Shown one piece after another: positions 1 through 15,400 of a stretch of 64,000 nt of DNA. The stretch is from Siderastrea radians (lineage: Eukaryota; Cnidaria; Anthozoa; Scleractinia; Rhizangiidae). The position numbers and the translations under genes were made by a program. The stretch covers positions 1,145,001 through 1,209,000 of the forward strand of contig OZ024887.1 of assembly GCA_964017195.1 (NCBI GenBank). Direction: 5' to 3'. Position 1 is the stretch's first letter, and each line of letters starts with the position of its first letter. The notes below the pieces were generated by a model. The model was not told the DNA's origin. It was given only the letters and a program-made list of their open reading frames with translations, and did not search any database.

Positions 1-947
1 GGCTGTCAAACTTTTTGTCAGACGGACTTTATAATCCGTAAGAAGGTCAGAAGCAGCGTCGGCAATTATTTGACTGAACGAGGGAAATTTTTTAATAGTT
101 TCCCAGAACTGATTATTTCCACTGCATTATTTCTCAAACAAATTTTCGGTTTCCCAGAGGTTTTGCCCCAGAGATTTTTTTGGGGGGAGGAGGAGGAGGA
201 AGCGGGGAGATCGAGAGCGGATCGCAGACAAAATCGCCAAAAAAACGTTCCCCCGTCTTAAGATTGATTTCCACTGTTGCGAAAATTTTGCGTGCGTACG
301 GGCGTGAATTTAACTGGCTTTACGTGCGTAAATAAAATAAGAGGCGATGTATGAAAGGCTTACGTGAACGTAAAATGTTGAAAACTTTCAACTTTTTACG
401 TTTACGTAAGCCGTTCATACATCGTCTCTAATTTTATTTACGCACGTAAAGCCAGTTAAATTTACGCCCGTACGCACGTAAAATTTACGCAACAGTGGAA
501 ATCAACCATTTACGCTTCATCAAATGTGCGCATCCTGTAACTTTTCCCGCGCTTTTTGCATCCAAGGCCATCATCCATATTTGGTGATGTAGACAATGAA
601 ATGCCAAATTTGGAACGAGTCAACAAATGGCGCGCTCGCCTTGGTTTTTGTTTAATTTTCGTCTTTGTCCGTTTGCATTTCAGCGACAATTCGTATTGTA
701 ATAATTATTATCCGAAATGCCAAGGTTTGCTAAAAATGTAGCCAATTTCCTTCCCAAATTGAACCGAGGAACATTCTCGACGAAAAAAGTGGAAAGGAAG
801 CATGTTACCAGAACAAACACAAGTGTGCGAGTGCAGGATAACCGGTCATGAGATAGAATCGCGCCCGCATTTCTGCTTTTAACTCAAACTTATTATCACC
901 AGAAGAACGTTCATGCTGTTACAGTAATATTTTAATTTCATGTCATA
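1..947. other. Upstream flank of the IRAG-like gene
   Basis: No coding sequence is supported here; the short open frames lack splice context or family resemblance. The stretch holds the foldback element at 264-505. An in-frame TAA lies 15 bases upstream of the ATG at 948, so translation of the downstream gene should not begin earlier in this exon. No clear TATA box or initiator can be assigned by eye. Confidence 0.6.
264..505. repeat. Foldback (palindromic MITE-like) element, 242 bp
   Basis: The two halves are near-perfect reverse complements. The left end starts TTGATTTCCACTGTTGCG and the right end is its reverse complement. The symmetry centre is at about 384 within GTTGAAAACTTTCAAC. Only scattered mismatches interrupt arms of about 120 bp. 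This is typical of a non-autonomous DNA transposon that folds into one long hairpin. It lies 443 bp upstream of the first coding exon. Confidence 0.85.
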
Positions 948-3900
948 ATGGATTCACCGGTAAGATTTTCTATGTTTTACAACTCACTAGAGAAATTAAG
1001 TTGCAGGTTTTTACAAGTTGAACGTTGTTCCACTTCATGCACTGTGAGCGACGGTTGTCGCTCGATTATTTTGATACTTTTGGCCTCTTGACTTACCTGG
1101 TTAACCCCTATTTTAACCCGGCGTAACACCAATCTGTTTTTGTGGTTTCTTATTTCCAGGAGACAGAACGAGATGACCCATCTAGGATTTCCGAAGATGC
1201 CATTCTCGACAGTCTATTTTACGCTTGTGACACCGAACACTCGGGCCGAGTTCCCGTGTCCAAACTTATCGATTATCTCCGTAACGCAATTTCCAACGGC
1301 ACGGAAGAGGTAGGGCTTATTTTAGGTTTCATTTAGCTTTATTACTTTTCTTTTTGAGGGTAGATTATTGGGGCATTTAGTTTCATGATGAGTTGGTTTG
1401 CATTGGTTAAAAAATTGAAAAGATCCCACCGCTTGATGTGTATGCTTATCACACCTACACAAAAATGTCTTCCATGCTGTTCAAAGTTAATTTGCCAAAA
1501 GGTTTTATTCATCTTTTACATGCTCGTGGTTGAGTTTGCAAGCTTAATCAGTTAGCAATATACACGCCGGTAGTGTTATTTAAGGTTTTGTTGATAACGG
1601 ATTATTTTATTCAATTCTTAAATTTGTAATTTAAGCTCATGTGATCCTATGCAATTTTATTTCAACCGTCCATTTGTTTACCTTTAGCAAGTCTTATTTA
1701 GCCTTTTTGTAGTTGTATAAACATGCGATAAGCAGATTATCTGGTTCTTAAACCGAAAATATTGCCTGATTTATGGCCACTAGAAACACTTTGTCGGTGT
1801 ACATCTTTGAAGTCTGTAGTGATTAAGATGTACACAATGTGGTTCCATACCTTCAGCTTTATAAGCCTAGTTGTAGCGTAAAAGTTATTGACATTTCAAA
1901 CAGAGGTTAGTGTCAGCGAAGCGTTTGCTGATTGCTAGCGCGTGTGCAAGAGACAACAAGTTATTTGCTAATTTTCTGCGCATTTCTGCGTAGCACCACA
2001 TTTAACTTCCGCTTAGAACTTGCTTCTACTGTAGCGTTCAATTTTTAGGATCTCAAGCTACATGCAAGCATCTTCAAGTGTTGAGATCATTGAATTTTAC
2101 AGAGAACAGAACACCTGTTTACGACTTGTAAAATAATGGATTTTCGTTTGCCCGAGAAAACGGGTGCCATTCTGTGGGGTTTTGCATCGGCAATGCAAAA
2201 TATATTTCCAATTTTCATCTGTTGTTAATGCTGGTCATTTGCTATGACAACACAGTCTACATAATTGATGGTGTTGTTTTTAGGGGGGAAATTAAGGTAG
2301 AATTTTCCTTTTTTGCTGTATTACATGTATCATGCATAAATTGATGTTGAGGAAAAGTTATATTGTACTGACAGAGAGCTATCTGTTAAATAGCTTTATA
2401 CATGCACATTTTACAAGCTTAACACATAAAAATATGGAGAACATTAAATTTTGTTTTTCTTCTCAGCCGTTTTAAGCTGACGCAGTCGTCTATTAGTATT
2501 TATATTTACTCTATAAAAACGCAGTCAAGATTTTTCAATTTCCTTTGAAAAATAAGTCATACAGTGTAGAAAGTTTCCTGTGTTTCTATAGTCTGTTCAG
2601 TTATTCAATGTGAGTTTTCATGGGCTACTTTGTAGTTTATGTATATAATTACTTCTCATGCCGCTAAAGACTAAAGTCTCCAGGTGTTGTGAGCCAGTCA
2701 CCTTCTTTTATTGCCAAAACTGGTTGCCAAGGCTACATGCATGCTTACAAATTGTTCCTCACTGCCAAATGTTACGTATTCTGTTTACTTTATCATGTCA
2801 AGGAAAAACTGCAAACTCATGTCTATTGTCTGGCAGGGTACCTTATGCAAATTTGATGGTCAAAGTATCTGGGGTGAGTTGCATAAAACCTAACGCCAGG
2901 CATAACTGCTAACATCAGATGTTAAAATAGTGACTTTGACTGGAGTTATGCCAGACGTTAAGTTTTATGCAACTCTCCCCTGGTGTATCCTCCAAACAAA
3001 CAGAATTCTAATGAGACATTCACAGCAGCTGTAAACTAATATTAATAATTTTTAATTATCAAATCTATTTGCTTGAATTGATCAGGTCCATAGATTGTTT
3101 AAGCTTTGTTCTAATGTATCAATGTTATAAAACAGTGGAGGAAAATCAGTCAGAAAGATTTATAAAGTAGCAGAAGATGGTGTTTACTCCAAGGCTAATG
3201 CCAAATGCTGTTAATCATCCAACATTAACAAGGGCAAGTGATAATTAGCTAAAAACAAGACGAAGTAGGCAGCCGCTTAGGCTCAAATAATTGTGAAAGT
3301 CTGTTACAGCTGTAGTTGTTGCCCTCTAATGAATCCACTGCATTAATTTTGATCATAAGGGAAAAAGCTCTTCAAAAGCATTCTGTTCTGTCAAATTGTG
3401 GGCTTATTAATTTAAAAATATCACTTTCTGCGTTGAAGTTCACAGGCAATCTGGATGACTTATCGCTGATGTTGGATCCCGATGGAAGGGACGTAGAAAT
3501 TGATTTAACTTCCTTCCAAGAAGGCATTAAAGAATGGATATCTGAAATTAGAAAACGAAGGTTAGACATATTCAATGGTTACCCTTAAAGACTCAGTTGC
3601 TATAATACTTGGTACAGATGGTGTAAAAATGGAATGCGTAAATATTAGAATTATTTCTGGAACATTACTGTCTGTTGACGCAAAACAGGTAGATGAGATG
3701 AATAAACCACAAGCAATTACCAACCTTCAGACTGTAGTACCATAAAAAGATTTAACAGGAGTATGAGTTTGAATTTGTTTCATCATCGTACCAGTACCAA
3801 TCGCAGATTCGCTTTTTCTCTACTTGTCAGAAACAGGTAGGAGTGAGGACCCTTGAAATGTTAGTGATTTGAAATTTAAAGCTTTACTCATGATCATACA

Positions 3901-6405
3901 CGATCTTGTATTCTCACTCTGATCTTAAAGTTGGTACTATACGCACATGTACATGTATGTGGTCTGAAGGTTGATGTTGATGCTATATCTTCTGGTTTGT
4001 CTTATTAGTTGTAGCACAATCATCTTATCATTCTCAAATGAAAGTGTTCCATCATTCTTCTTTCTCTTTTCTGTGTTGCGATCTAGTGAAGTTCTTGTTC
4101 ATCCCAATAGTTCTTGTTCATCCCAAATCCTGCAGCAGTGCAGGAGGTTTGTTTTCCCTTTAGTTATCATTATTTATTTTGTCAGCCTACCAACCCCCCC
4201 CCCCTTTATGGAACAGCTTTTGTTACTCTGACTTGTAATCACTAACTAGTCCTCCTCCCCACCCCTATCCCTTCCTTTCCTTTGCATGAAAATAAAAGTA
4301 CATTTATTTCTTATTTCTCTCATTAGTTATGGAAATGTTGAGGAAGATTGTGGCCCTTTGCCTGGTTCCCCTAACTGTATGGTATGTTATTATGCAGATA
4401 TAATGTTACAGGATTTTCACAAAATTTCGTTTGGTGCTTGATGACTTGTTATTTCCATGTAATTTTGTAAGCTTTGGAAAAATTGATGATTAATATCAAC
4501 TGAAGAATGTTTGCGCAGATTAAGTGCTTACCATATACGTGCTTTTGGACCATACAGAGGATTATTGATACCCAGTGGTTACTGCAAATTACCGTATTTA
4601 CTTGAATAAGCGCTGCAACGCTTATTAAATTTTTTGCGCCTCAAATGCAGCGCTTTTTTGAGGGCGGCGCTTATTTAAAAATTGGACGCGACAAAGAAAT
4701 CTTTCCTATCTGTACAAAAACTTTACAGTAAATAACAGAAGCACAGGATAGAGAACTATGGCGAGCGGTGAAATATAATCACTTTGAACTGAAGAACATC
4801 GCTTTTGATGAAGAGAAATTTCCAATTCTGTTTCAGAGTTGCTTTGTAGTGGTTTTTTAGTTTAATGTACGGAATTCCTTGAATAAGCGCCGCATCAGGA
4901 CCACGCTTCTTATTAACTTTTTTTGTCCTAAATTCAGCGCTTAGGTATTAGAGGGCGGCGCTTAATTGAGTAAATATGGTACTGTTAAATGAACATCTAG
5001 GACTCTGGATTTTCAACACCACTGTTGTAATTTTACAAGGATCAGTCAACCTGTTAGTCTTTTTCCTGTGACCTGTATGACCATGTGGTCAACTAGCTGC
5101 TTAAGAAGATTCTCAAATGGGCTTGAAAAAGCTGTACAGCATGCCCTGTGCACCTTGACCTCTCAGGACGGACAGGTCTGGATGCATTTACAGGAGTTTG
5201 GTTGAGGTTTTCAAGAGTGGGAGGGCTACTGGTTTTCACAAGCAGGTTGTGATACTTAAAGCAGCCGGTAAAAACCTGTTCATACACTGTAGATGATCAG
5301 TTAAGAAATTTCCTGTCCCGCAGTGCCTGTTTATACAAGTGCCTACTCATACTATACAATCAATTGCAGTGGTTTCAATAAAATTTGAAGTAGGCAGCTG
5401 GTTTGTGTAGAGTAACCAACTGTGTGAACAAGGGGTTTGAAAGAATCCTTCTTTAATTACTTCGATTTAGGGGGAAAAGTAGCCGACTTCTCTCAGCGAA
5501 ATGGTTGATGCTTTTCATTGGCCTAATTGGTGCTTATTAAAAGAACTGCAATTGATTAATTAAAAGTAACTTTATATTTTGTTGTGTGTTTAGGATTCAT
5601 CAGAGTCCAGGTCTTATAGCAGTCCCACAAGAATCAGCAATCATGGTTAGTAGTGAACTTGAATTATAACTGATATGTGTTGCTTGGAAAATTTTATTGT
5701 AAAACCCGTTTTTTTGTGATAGTAAAGTATATCATCGTTCATCTCACAATGGTTGTCACTTGAGTTGTACATTGCAGTTTCTGCTACATTTAGTCTTTAT
5801 TAAGCAATGAGGTCAACTGGGTACGCATCACATTTGTACTACAGTGGTCAAGCCAGTTGATCTCATCACCGATGAGACTATCGCAGTAAGCAATCAAAAC
5901 ATCATAATTTACACTAAATTCATCATGAGACAAAAACACAACTAACAGTTTATTAGCAATAGGTATCAAATGAACAATAACCTCCTTTTTCATACATGTT
6001 TCATAGTTAAGGTTTACAATGTATTTCATCAAAACCTGTTACAGTTTGCCCAATAATTTAATGTTTATTTATGCTAAATAAATATGTCTTTTTTTGGTTT
6101 TTTCGTTTCTGTTGTTGCTTTTGTTGTTATTTATTATAATTGTTTTTTGCTGACCACACTGGCTGATAATCCTCAATACGAGGGGTAGCTGTAATGGTAA
6201 ATAAATAAATAAATGTTTAATCCATTGTACTTGCAAATAAACCCAGATCTTGGCCTTGATTACTAAGAATGCCCAGTTGAAATAGGCTGCATTTATCTTT
6301 TCCTCTCATACATGTACGCATTTTCACTGTATGTTACTGGTAATTCACAATTTTGACATCCTTTCTCTCACCTTACCTTTTCTGATTCACCAAAGGAAAC
6401 TTGTT

Positions 6406-6436
<31 letters not shown>

Positions 6437-9400
6437 CATATTTATTTATTTAATATGTCTTGCCTTTTCTTTCTAAAGTGCTTAATACAATGTGTCTTCT
6501 TGTGCTGTTGTGTTGTTCTGTAGTTACAAGTACGCCAAATATGACTTCTGAAAGTGTTGAGGGTCTGGGTGGAGAGTCTCCAGTCAAAGACTGGTTAGTA
6601 TATTCACATAATTATCACTAAAGTGGAAAAGGGACCATATAATGGGTACATTTGTATGACAGGAGACTGGGAGGGGGTCCCAACTCCCTACTTCCTCTGC
6701 CCTTTAATCTGGGTTACCTCCCCATTTTTGTTAACTCCCACTTCTTTGCCTGTTTCCATTGCAAAATATTATTCAATGTTGCATAATTTTTTCCTATTTT
6801 TCCCACTTCCCACCACCCTGTGATCCCAATTTCTGCCCTCTCTCTTTTCCCACTTTCCATGCACTTCCCACAACCTTCTCTCCTGGGGCCTGTTTCTCGA
6901 AACTCCCGATAACCTTCCGGGCCCAAAAACTATTTTATGTGCACAATATTCTCGAATAGCTATACAATTTGTATTGATTTTGAAAGGTAAATTTTCATCT
7001 TTATAATTTCGTGAGGCATATTGCTAAGTTTGCGCCAATAATTGCCATTAGCTGGCAAATAAATGAGCTCGAAAAAATACTTACCAGGTCCGGAAAGTTA
7101 TTGGGAGTTTCAAGAAATGGGCCCCTGGGTTCCAACCCCTTTGCAGACCCCTCCCACAGATATGGGTCAGATCTGATTTTGGTTTCTTTGACTGCAGATT
7201 ACAAAATAATATATGTCTAAGCAAAATCTCTACTGGTGATAAAGAGCTATCCAGATCCCTATCATTAGCTTGCATTTGATTTAAATAGTGTTTAATTTGA
7301 ATCAGAGGACTAGACAGGACAGAGATCTTGGAAGCACATGTCTTTGACCAGATCTATATTTTGATTGCATGGACATAGAATTGGTTTAGAGAGGCCTACA
7401 GTGTTCAAAGTTGAACTTCATGATGTGATTTTACCGTACCTGCATGGGTTTTCTCTAGGGACAGGTGCAGTGAGTTGACGTGTGTAAATACCATTGAAAA
7501 CCTCCAGCTCAATAATAAGCGTCTGCTGGAGCAGCACAATGCCATTCAGGCTCAAGTATGTATAAACTTACAGAATCAATTGATGTTGTATTAAGATGCC
7601 ACTGTTCCAGTTTGGGTCACATAAATATGTTTATTGAAAGGGAATACGAATTTGATACCATTAGTACAATAATCCACTTCTAGGGTAAACTAAGATTGTA
7701 CTCCTTTAGCCAATCCTAGTCCAGATTTTGCAATCAAAGTTCTATTTGTCAATCCAATTAGGGACTCCCTAACAACCTCAGTTTGCAATCTGAGTATGAG
7801 ATATCATTTAGGTTGCTTCCTGAATCTGAATTCAGATTGTGCATGCCATTTGATAAGCTTAGATCTTGTCCTTTACAGCATGTGTTCATTCAGAGAGTAA
7901 ACAAACTTGTATTGATTCTTTCTTTTTTTTTCAGATTTATGCTCTAGATAGCACAAAAATTCAAATAAACTGAATAAGCTAAGTCTAGAAAAGGACTGAG
8001 CATAAGGAACATAGCCTAAAAATCAAAAGCTGCAGTTTCCAAAAGTGGAGAGCAAACGCTTTTGTGGTGGAAAATTAGAGACTCCATTTGTTCTACCGTA
8101 CACAATTTAATTTTGACTTCCTTGCTGCAGATGGAAAGCACTGAAGAGGTGAACAGCCAGCTTACAGTTGAAGTAGAAGGTTTGCGAAAGCAACTGAGAA
8201 GGTAATTTGTTAGCTAAAAGGCTGGTAGTTAACCCGACAATTAACTTATAATAGGAGTGTGGTAACTCATTACTTCCAGCAAAAATAATTGAAAGTAAAA
8301 ATATTTTCCTTTGTATAAACTAGTTACCAGCTGATGATTGACAAAAGCAAGGAAAAGGAGAAAGAAAATGCAGAGTTAAGGCAAGCAGGTAGGATTTGAA
8401 TAGTGTTTTCAACAGAATTAAAATGTTGTTCATCATGCATGCGGCCACCTGCAAGGCATAGTACAGCACTGTACAATGGTTGTCTTGCAGAAGTCCAGGC
8501 TAAAAAAGCTGTGCATCTGGTTTCACTTGAGAGCGAAACACCAGGGACTAGCTAAAGATTGTTTGTCAACACCTTCAATCACCATCCACATTTAGCACGA
8601 GTCATGTCCATGGTTAAGTAACTATTAATAATAAGTCTGACATAGGAGTAATAAGTCTACTACTCAGTCATACATGTTACTTGTTGTTTATATTATTATT
8701 TTTTTTAGTTATTTTCATTATTTCTTTGTTTTTGTTTTTTATGTCATCTTGAGTATCTCTTAAATGCACTAGTTGATGTCGCTCAGTACTTTGTAAAACT
8801 ATGTATACATGTACATGCACTATGTATGGCTGCAGCATCACACAACATTTATTTTTTCTCTATTTTTGTCACCAGTTTCTGATGCACTTGATGCAAACCA
8901 GAGTCTTCAAACAAAAATTGCACAGCTGGTCAGTGTCATGTCATTTTTTTTGTTATTAGTATAATCTGTGCTTGCTCTTTTTTAACATACTGTACATACT
9001 ATGTACAGTATTCATTCATGACTTGGGCCTGCAGATTCATTGCAGGCTGCAGTACCCTTGAAGTGTGTTTATTACATTGTGAGAACACTGCGGAAATACA
9101 GCAGCAGAATAAAAAATATGTAACAGAAGCCAAAATTTTCACTGGGTGACTTACTAGTAAGTGTCTCGCTCAATCCAAACTGCAGTAGTACAGAACAGCT
9201 CATGCACCTGCAGGTGCTTTAATTTTAAGATGTTTTCATTTTTATAGCTACGGTGCTACTCTTTGCTCTTTATTTTTAGGAGAAAGAACGTGCCTTATAT
9301 GAAAGTAACTTAAATGAGATAGAAGAAAAGGTGAGCAACTCAGAAGAAAGATCTACTGAATAAAGAGAATTATAATCTTGTCAAAATTCAAAGCTGGTGA

Positions 9401-12400
9401 AAACTTGGGGACCCCCTGGAGGCATTAACCCTCATACCATTTCTTATTAACTCCCTCCCCTTAACACTTAACTGGAACGCTTCCTTCTGAGTGGACTACC
9501 ATGCAGTCACCGGAGCTTGTCCATGGGACTTAAAGCTGCAGCTACATGAGCAATTTTTTTGCTTGCGATGGTCATGTGATTTTTTTACAATTGTCGCGTC
9601 ACCAGCGCACAGCAAAAATCGCATGGGTAGCCCCCCCTGCACAGGTGATGCAACAGCTGAAAAAATCGTAAGAATTACAATAAGTTGAATTTCTTGCAAC
9701 AAAATCATGGACTTTGTTGCCAAGTGTAGCCACCACTGCGTGCCGGCGACACAACAATTTTTTAAAAAAATCGCATCACTATCGCAAGGAAAAAAATCGC
9801 TCGTGTAGCCACAGCTTAAGTTCCTGCAGCAATTTGCACACACAGCCACATGAAGGGACTGGTCATAGAGAGAAGTGTGTGGGCAATAGGACTAGTGAGA
9901 ACAGTCCAGTTTGGTTTTTGTTTGGTTGATTCTTTTATGTGGTTGCAGATACTATTCACACAAACAGTATACTAAAGGGAACAAGCACGATTTAAGGAGA
10001 CAAGTCCCTGTGACAATTTGCATGAATTCAAACAGGTTTGAATTCATGGGAAAAGTGCCAGAGACCTGAAGTTTCTGTCCCCATGACTTAAATGTATTTG
10101 CTCCTGGCCAAGGATTGGTCACGGGCACTAGTCTCCCTGGGTGGTCCAAACTTTAGCTCCATTCAAAGGTAACAGATGTTTACCATCGAGACCACCCTGC
10201 TCAATGATCAGAACATATTATGCATTGGAGCCTACTACATGACATGTACATGTAACAATATTATCACGTAACATCATTCAAGTAAAGGTTATTATTACAC
10301 GTATTTCATACCTCTGTTATCAGATGTAACATGATAACATAACATGTACTGAACATGTGACGTACTGTACACATGTACATGTCTGTTCCAGCAGTCAGGT
10401 GCCAATATAATCCCTCATTCATGCATTGAAAACAAAAGTTGCACGTGTTTCTCTTTTTATTAATTCATTCTCACTAGATTTTTTAAACTGATTACTTTTG
10501 AAGTCGTGATGTACTGTTTTTTACTGCTTATCATGCATATAGTCACATGATTGTAAATATGATGAACATTGTGTGTAATTTTAGTGGAGAAAGTGTTGTA
10601 AATGCAAATTTGTACTACCTTGTGTGTGTGCGTGCATTCATTTTCTGGACTTATTTTGTTTAGCTGCTTGAGGCACAAGGGCAAATGGAAGTTCTTGAAG
10701 AAGAAAAAAGAAGACTGGTCCATGATTTAGCTGAGCAAAAGGTGACTCCTTTTCCTGCTGTGACAAAGAAACATCAGTTTAGAGTAATCCTTTTTTTTTC
10801 TTTCCCTATGCTTGATTATTATACATCTAACTTAGCTTGGGACTGTAGAAAGCTATTAATGATTATGATTACATTTGCTGTGGAAAAAGGTGGGAGGGGA
10901 AGTGGTCCAAGCAGAATTTCTTTCACTTCCTGTACCAAACACATACACAGTAGGTGGGTAGGCCAGTGGTTGATGTTGCTTCTTTTTGTTTTCCAGTGTC
11001 TTTCACGAATGTTACTGTATTATCCCTCCATTTATTTCTTATCTTAATTATTATTATTTTTGTTCTTGGTATTGTAGCAATATTGCAATGATCTCCAGGA
11101 GATTCAAGGAGTCAAAAATGACATGATTGCTAAGGTACACTTTTATATTTTGTGACTTCTAACTGTTTTTTGCATGGTATGTATATGGCTCTTCTTATGA
11201 ATTGAACACTACACTTTTACTAGTAAAATAACTGAGAAGTAATTAATACAGAATAACTACTTATTCTACTGATAAATGTATGACCTACTGTCATTGAAAT
11301 TTGTACAAGCTGTACAAATTAAGTTTCAACAAAAAACATCCTGAAAATCTGGTCTTATCACAATATTTTTAGAACTTGATGGAAAACATTTGTAAGCTAT
11401 TGTTATTGACATTGTAAGTCATTGTAAGTTATACTGTTATAAATCACAGTTTTTCTTAGAACTTGATGGAAAACATTGTAAGTTATCCATTAATACATTA
11501 AGCAAGGTAGAGGGACTTCAAATTGGTGAAAGGCTGACATTAATTTCCACTTTCAGGAATCCTCAACAAACTCTTCTATGATTGTTGGTCTTGCAACAGA
11601 AAATGAGGTACACATGCTGTATATTAAAAGATTCGATGTTATTAAGCTATTAAATTACAGAAAGCAGTTCTAGTTAATTTTTTAAAGTGTATTTGTTATT
11701 TTCTCCATTAAGGTTTAGTGAATTGAAATAAATAGGCCTAAATGTATAGTTATTTGAAAGATACAATGTATATGTTGCACATTGCAGCACAATAAATAGC
11801 AAATTAAGATTTTGCTAATTATTATTAATAACTGAGAACTCTGAGATTCCTGAGCTACAGCTTCCAGCTACAGTAGCTGGCAACTGTATCTGTTACAACT
11901 TCTCAAGTAGTAACATTCTCTGGGAATTGGAAAGTTCGACCAGGGTACATGTACCTTAAACACTAGTAAGGTGAATTAAAAGACTGAGTTTTTTATTTGG
12001 TCCTTATTGCTACAGCATTTATACAGACTTCAAACAAAATGTTTCATTGTTCCACATTTTTCTTTCTTTAGACTTTGAAGATGGAAAAGAGCAGATTAGA
12101 AAATCGTATTCTAGACCTAGAAGAAAATGTGCTCAGGTACCACCCATCTTTTCTTTATTTTTTCACTTTAATTGTTGTTTGTTTGTTTGTTTGTTAAGGA
12201 TCTTTCTCAAAATGTTCACACCAAAAACCTGTAGAAATAACTGGAGGCTTGACATAAAGATGTGTACTTACTAAGTTAATATTATTGAATTCTTGTTGTT
12301 TTATTGTTCGTTACATGTACTTTATTTTTTGCAGACTGCAAAGAAATGAGCTGTCAGCAGAAAAGAGTCAGTTGTTTCAAAATGGACCAGTTTTGAGTAG

Positions 12401-15400
12401 CACACCATTTGCTCGCCAATCTTCTCTTCAGCAGGAGCTTGAAGCACAAGAGGTACCAGTACATGCACATGCATGTATTATTTTTTATACTTATGCAGAA
12501 TCCACCAACCCTGGGCATTGGGCAAATATACCCTCTGTGAGCATGATATTGTATGTTTGTTTTTGTTTTGTTTTTTAGTATGTAATGGATCTTTCACCAA
12601 CCAGTTAAAACCTATCATCCTCAAAATGGTAATGAGAACCCTGTGAAGTTCTTCTTCACATCATTAATTTTTCTTTGCAAACTTAATGTACTCAAGCATT
12701 TTAAGCTCATGAAAAGGTAAAGGTGTTTTATAAAGCCAAGGTTTGTCCCAATTCACAGATTGTTAAATGTATGAATAAACCAGGAGTATCTCTCAGTAGA
12801 AACTTTCTCTAGCCTTTATTCTCTATTACATGGGGGCGCGGTGGTGTAGAGCTTAGCGTATTGGACTTCGGATCTGAAGGTCAGTGGTTCAAGGCCCAGT
12901 CCCTGCCATCGTGTTGTTTCCTCAGACAAGAAACTTATTTACCCCACATTGTCTCTCTCCACCCAGGGGTATAAAATGGGTACTGGTAACATACTGCTGG
13001 GGGTAACCCTGCAATGGACTAGCATCCTATCCAGGGGGGAGTATCAATACTCTCAGTTGCTTCTTGCGACAGAAACCAGGATAAGCTCTGTCCATGTTGG
13101 CCTCCTTGGCTTGTGTGCGACTTTACCTACATGTACCTTTACCTTTATTCTCACTGGTAAAAAGTTCACAGGTTTGAAACAGGTCAGCTCGTCTGTTGTG
13201 AAAATGAATGCTGTAAATTAAAACAATTGTGGCAGAGTGTTGCACTTACATCCACAATGTTGTTTACAATTATACATCATACATTGTACCATCATGCATA
13301 TTTCACACACAACACTTGCACACTGCCACACAGACTAGGCTTTTGCCTTACGTTTCCATTTAGACCAGTGAGAAATAGTCATCTGTGGCCAGCAATTGTG
13401 ACAAATGGTATGGCATTAGAGCCCTTAGCAACAGAAAAAGTTAACCTTATAGATGGTCCAAAAGCCTTACATTTTACAATGTATGTAAATGTGTGAGGAA
13501 AAAAGATTCACTCTGACAATTAAGGCTAACATTCAAAATGTCAGCTTTTGAATTTGTTCATGGTGGCCAATTTACCTCATCAACTCAGTTGATTAACCTA
13601 AATTTCTTACTTTCACTCTCCCACAGAGGCAGCACCACAGTTTCTTTAAAAACCAACCCCCCCCCCCTCCATTTATTCATTTGTGAGAAAATGTTTTATT
13701 TCCTTGCAGACTTATGAAACCAAAGGTCTTCCTTCTCCTATGGTGGGCAGTCAGTACAATTTGAATGATAGTCTGGATGTCAATGATCTGGATACATCGC
13801 CAACTGGACTGAACCAATCTTGGATGTCTAGCGTGTCATTTGAATCAACCAGTACAAATGCTACTTTTGAAAAATACAGTATGACAGCCTTACAACTGGT
13901 ACGTTCATAAACAATAGTTGCCCTCCTTGTTTACTTTATTTGTGTTGCAATAAAGTGGTCTACAATTCGATTTCTCTGCTTATGGGTGGAGCAATGAGGG
14001 ACAAGCTCCCAAGTCTCAGCCGGGGATGTAGCTTGTGTTGAGGAAGCAAGGCCAGTGTCATAGAAGGCTGGTCAACATCTCAATGGACTTTCGTGATGCC
14101 AAAGGTGCCATCCTCTTGCGGTTGAGGTTGGGGGGGGGGGGGGGGTTTGAGGGGGTCCCTAAGTTTTGGCAGATTTTGACCACAACACTGGCGTAAGTGT
14201 AAGTTGTGCGGTTTATCACTAATTGAAACTAAGCCTTTAAAATTGTAGAATTTCTGCATATTTCCGGTGCATATGGAATATTTCCTAATTCTGTTGCAAA
14301 ATTACAAAGCAAACAAAATTAGCAATTGGCATAAACATGTATACCACAGTCTTTCAGGTACAGGCATAAAATTAGCCATTCCATTACATGGAAATGGTCT
14401 GTAGACATATCGTAAAACCTCTATTAAGTTCCCCCCCCCCCCCGCCACCTCTCAAATAAGCCCTCTCCTTTCTAATAAGCCCCCGTTTTTGAGGGAAGAA
14501 ATTTATTATGCCCCCTTCTCTTTGAAGCACCCCCCTCTCCTCCCCCTTTTCTTCCACAAGCAAAAGAACAAACACAAATAGTATTACCACTGCATTTTTA
14601 CCAATTCAACTTACATGTAGGCACAAAATTAATTCACATGCAGTACTCCTGTGCAGGAAATTTTACTTGTACTGTACTACTCAAAAAGAATCATAATTGC
14701 AATAATCACAAGTATAATACTCCTTTGTTCAAGTATTAAAAAACTAAAATAACCTGAAATGAATAAACAAAAATAACCTGAAATAAATAATAGAAGATTT
14801 AAGGTACCATTATCTAACTACATCCATGATACTGAGAGGCTGTGTCCATTGGAAGGCCATCATTTCTACAGCTGTACCTCAATCCAAGGTCAAACCTTGA
14901 TCTTGGCTAAAGATCAACAACTGACTTATCTATTGGCTGAAAGACTGAGCTGTCCATTGGAAGGCCATCATATCTACTTCAAGCCTTAATCTTGACTGAG
15001 AGGTTGATAATTGACTGATCATTTATTATCGGCCAAACAGGCTGGGTTCAAATTAGCAAGGCCATCGTTTCTCCCTCAAACATTGATCCTGGCTAAGATG
15101 AACTGTTGACCCATCACTTTTGGGAAATTCTAAATATAGCACAGTCTTTGTCTTTCAGATGGGAATATTTCGGCAAATAACCCTCTCTCTCTCTTATTTC
15201 CATACATGCATTCATTATTTTACAGTGTCTTATTGTATTTGTTATAACTGCTATATATTTTTTTTTGCAAGGCCAATGAGTTCAAAGAGAAGAAAGAGAA
15301 GGCTCTTAGACAGATTGATGAATTGGCAGCACTTGACAGAAGTGTGGAAGTCAAGGACAAAAAGGAGGTAATAGTTTTAAAAAACTATAGTTTGAAAGCA

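Noticed and set aside
9496..9849. 117-codon minus-strand open frame
   Set aside because: It lies inside a foldback element, and its sequence follows from the repeated poly-T and GCGAT blocks.
12834..12906. Possible real tRNA gene
   Set aside because: A- and B-box-like segments are present, but the stems are degenerate and the unit is the head of a SINE with target duplications and a second copy at 20372-20672.
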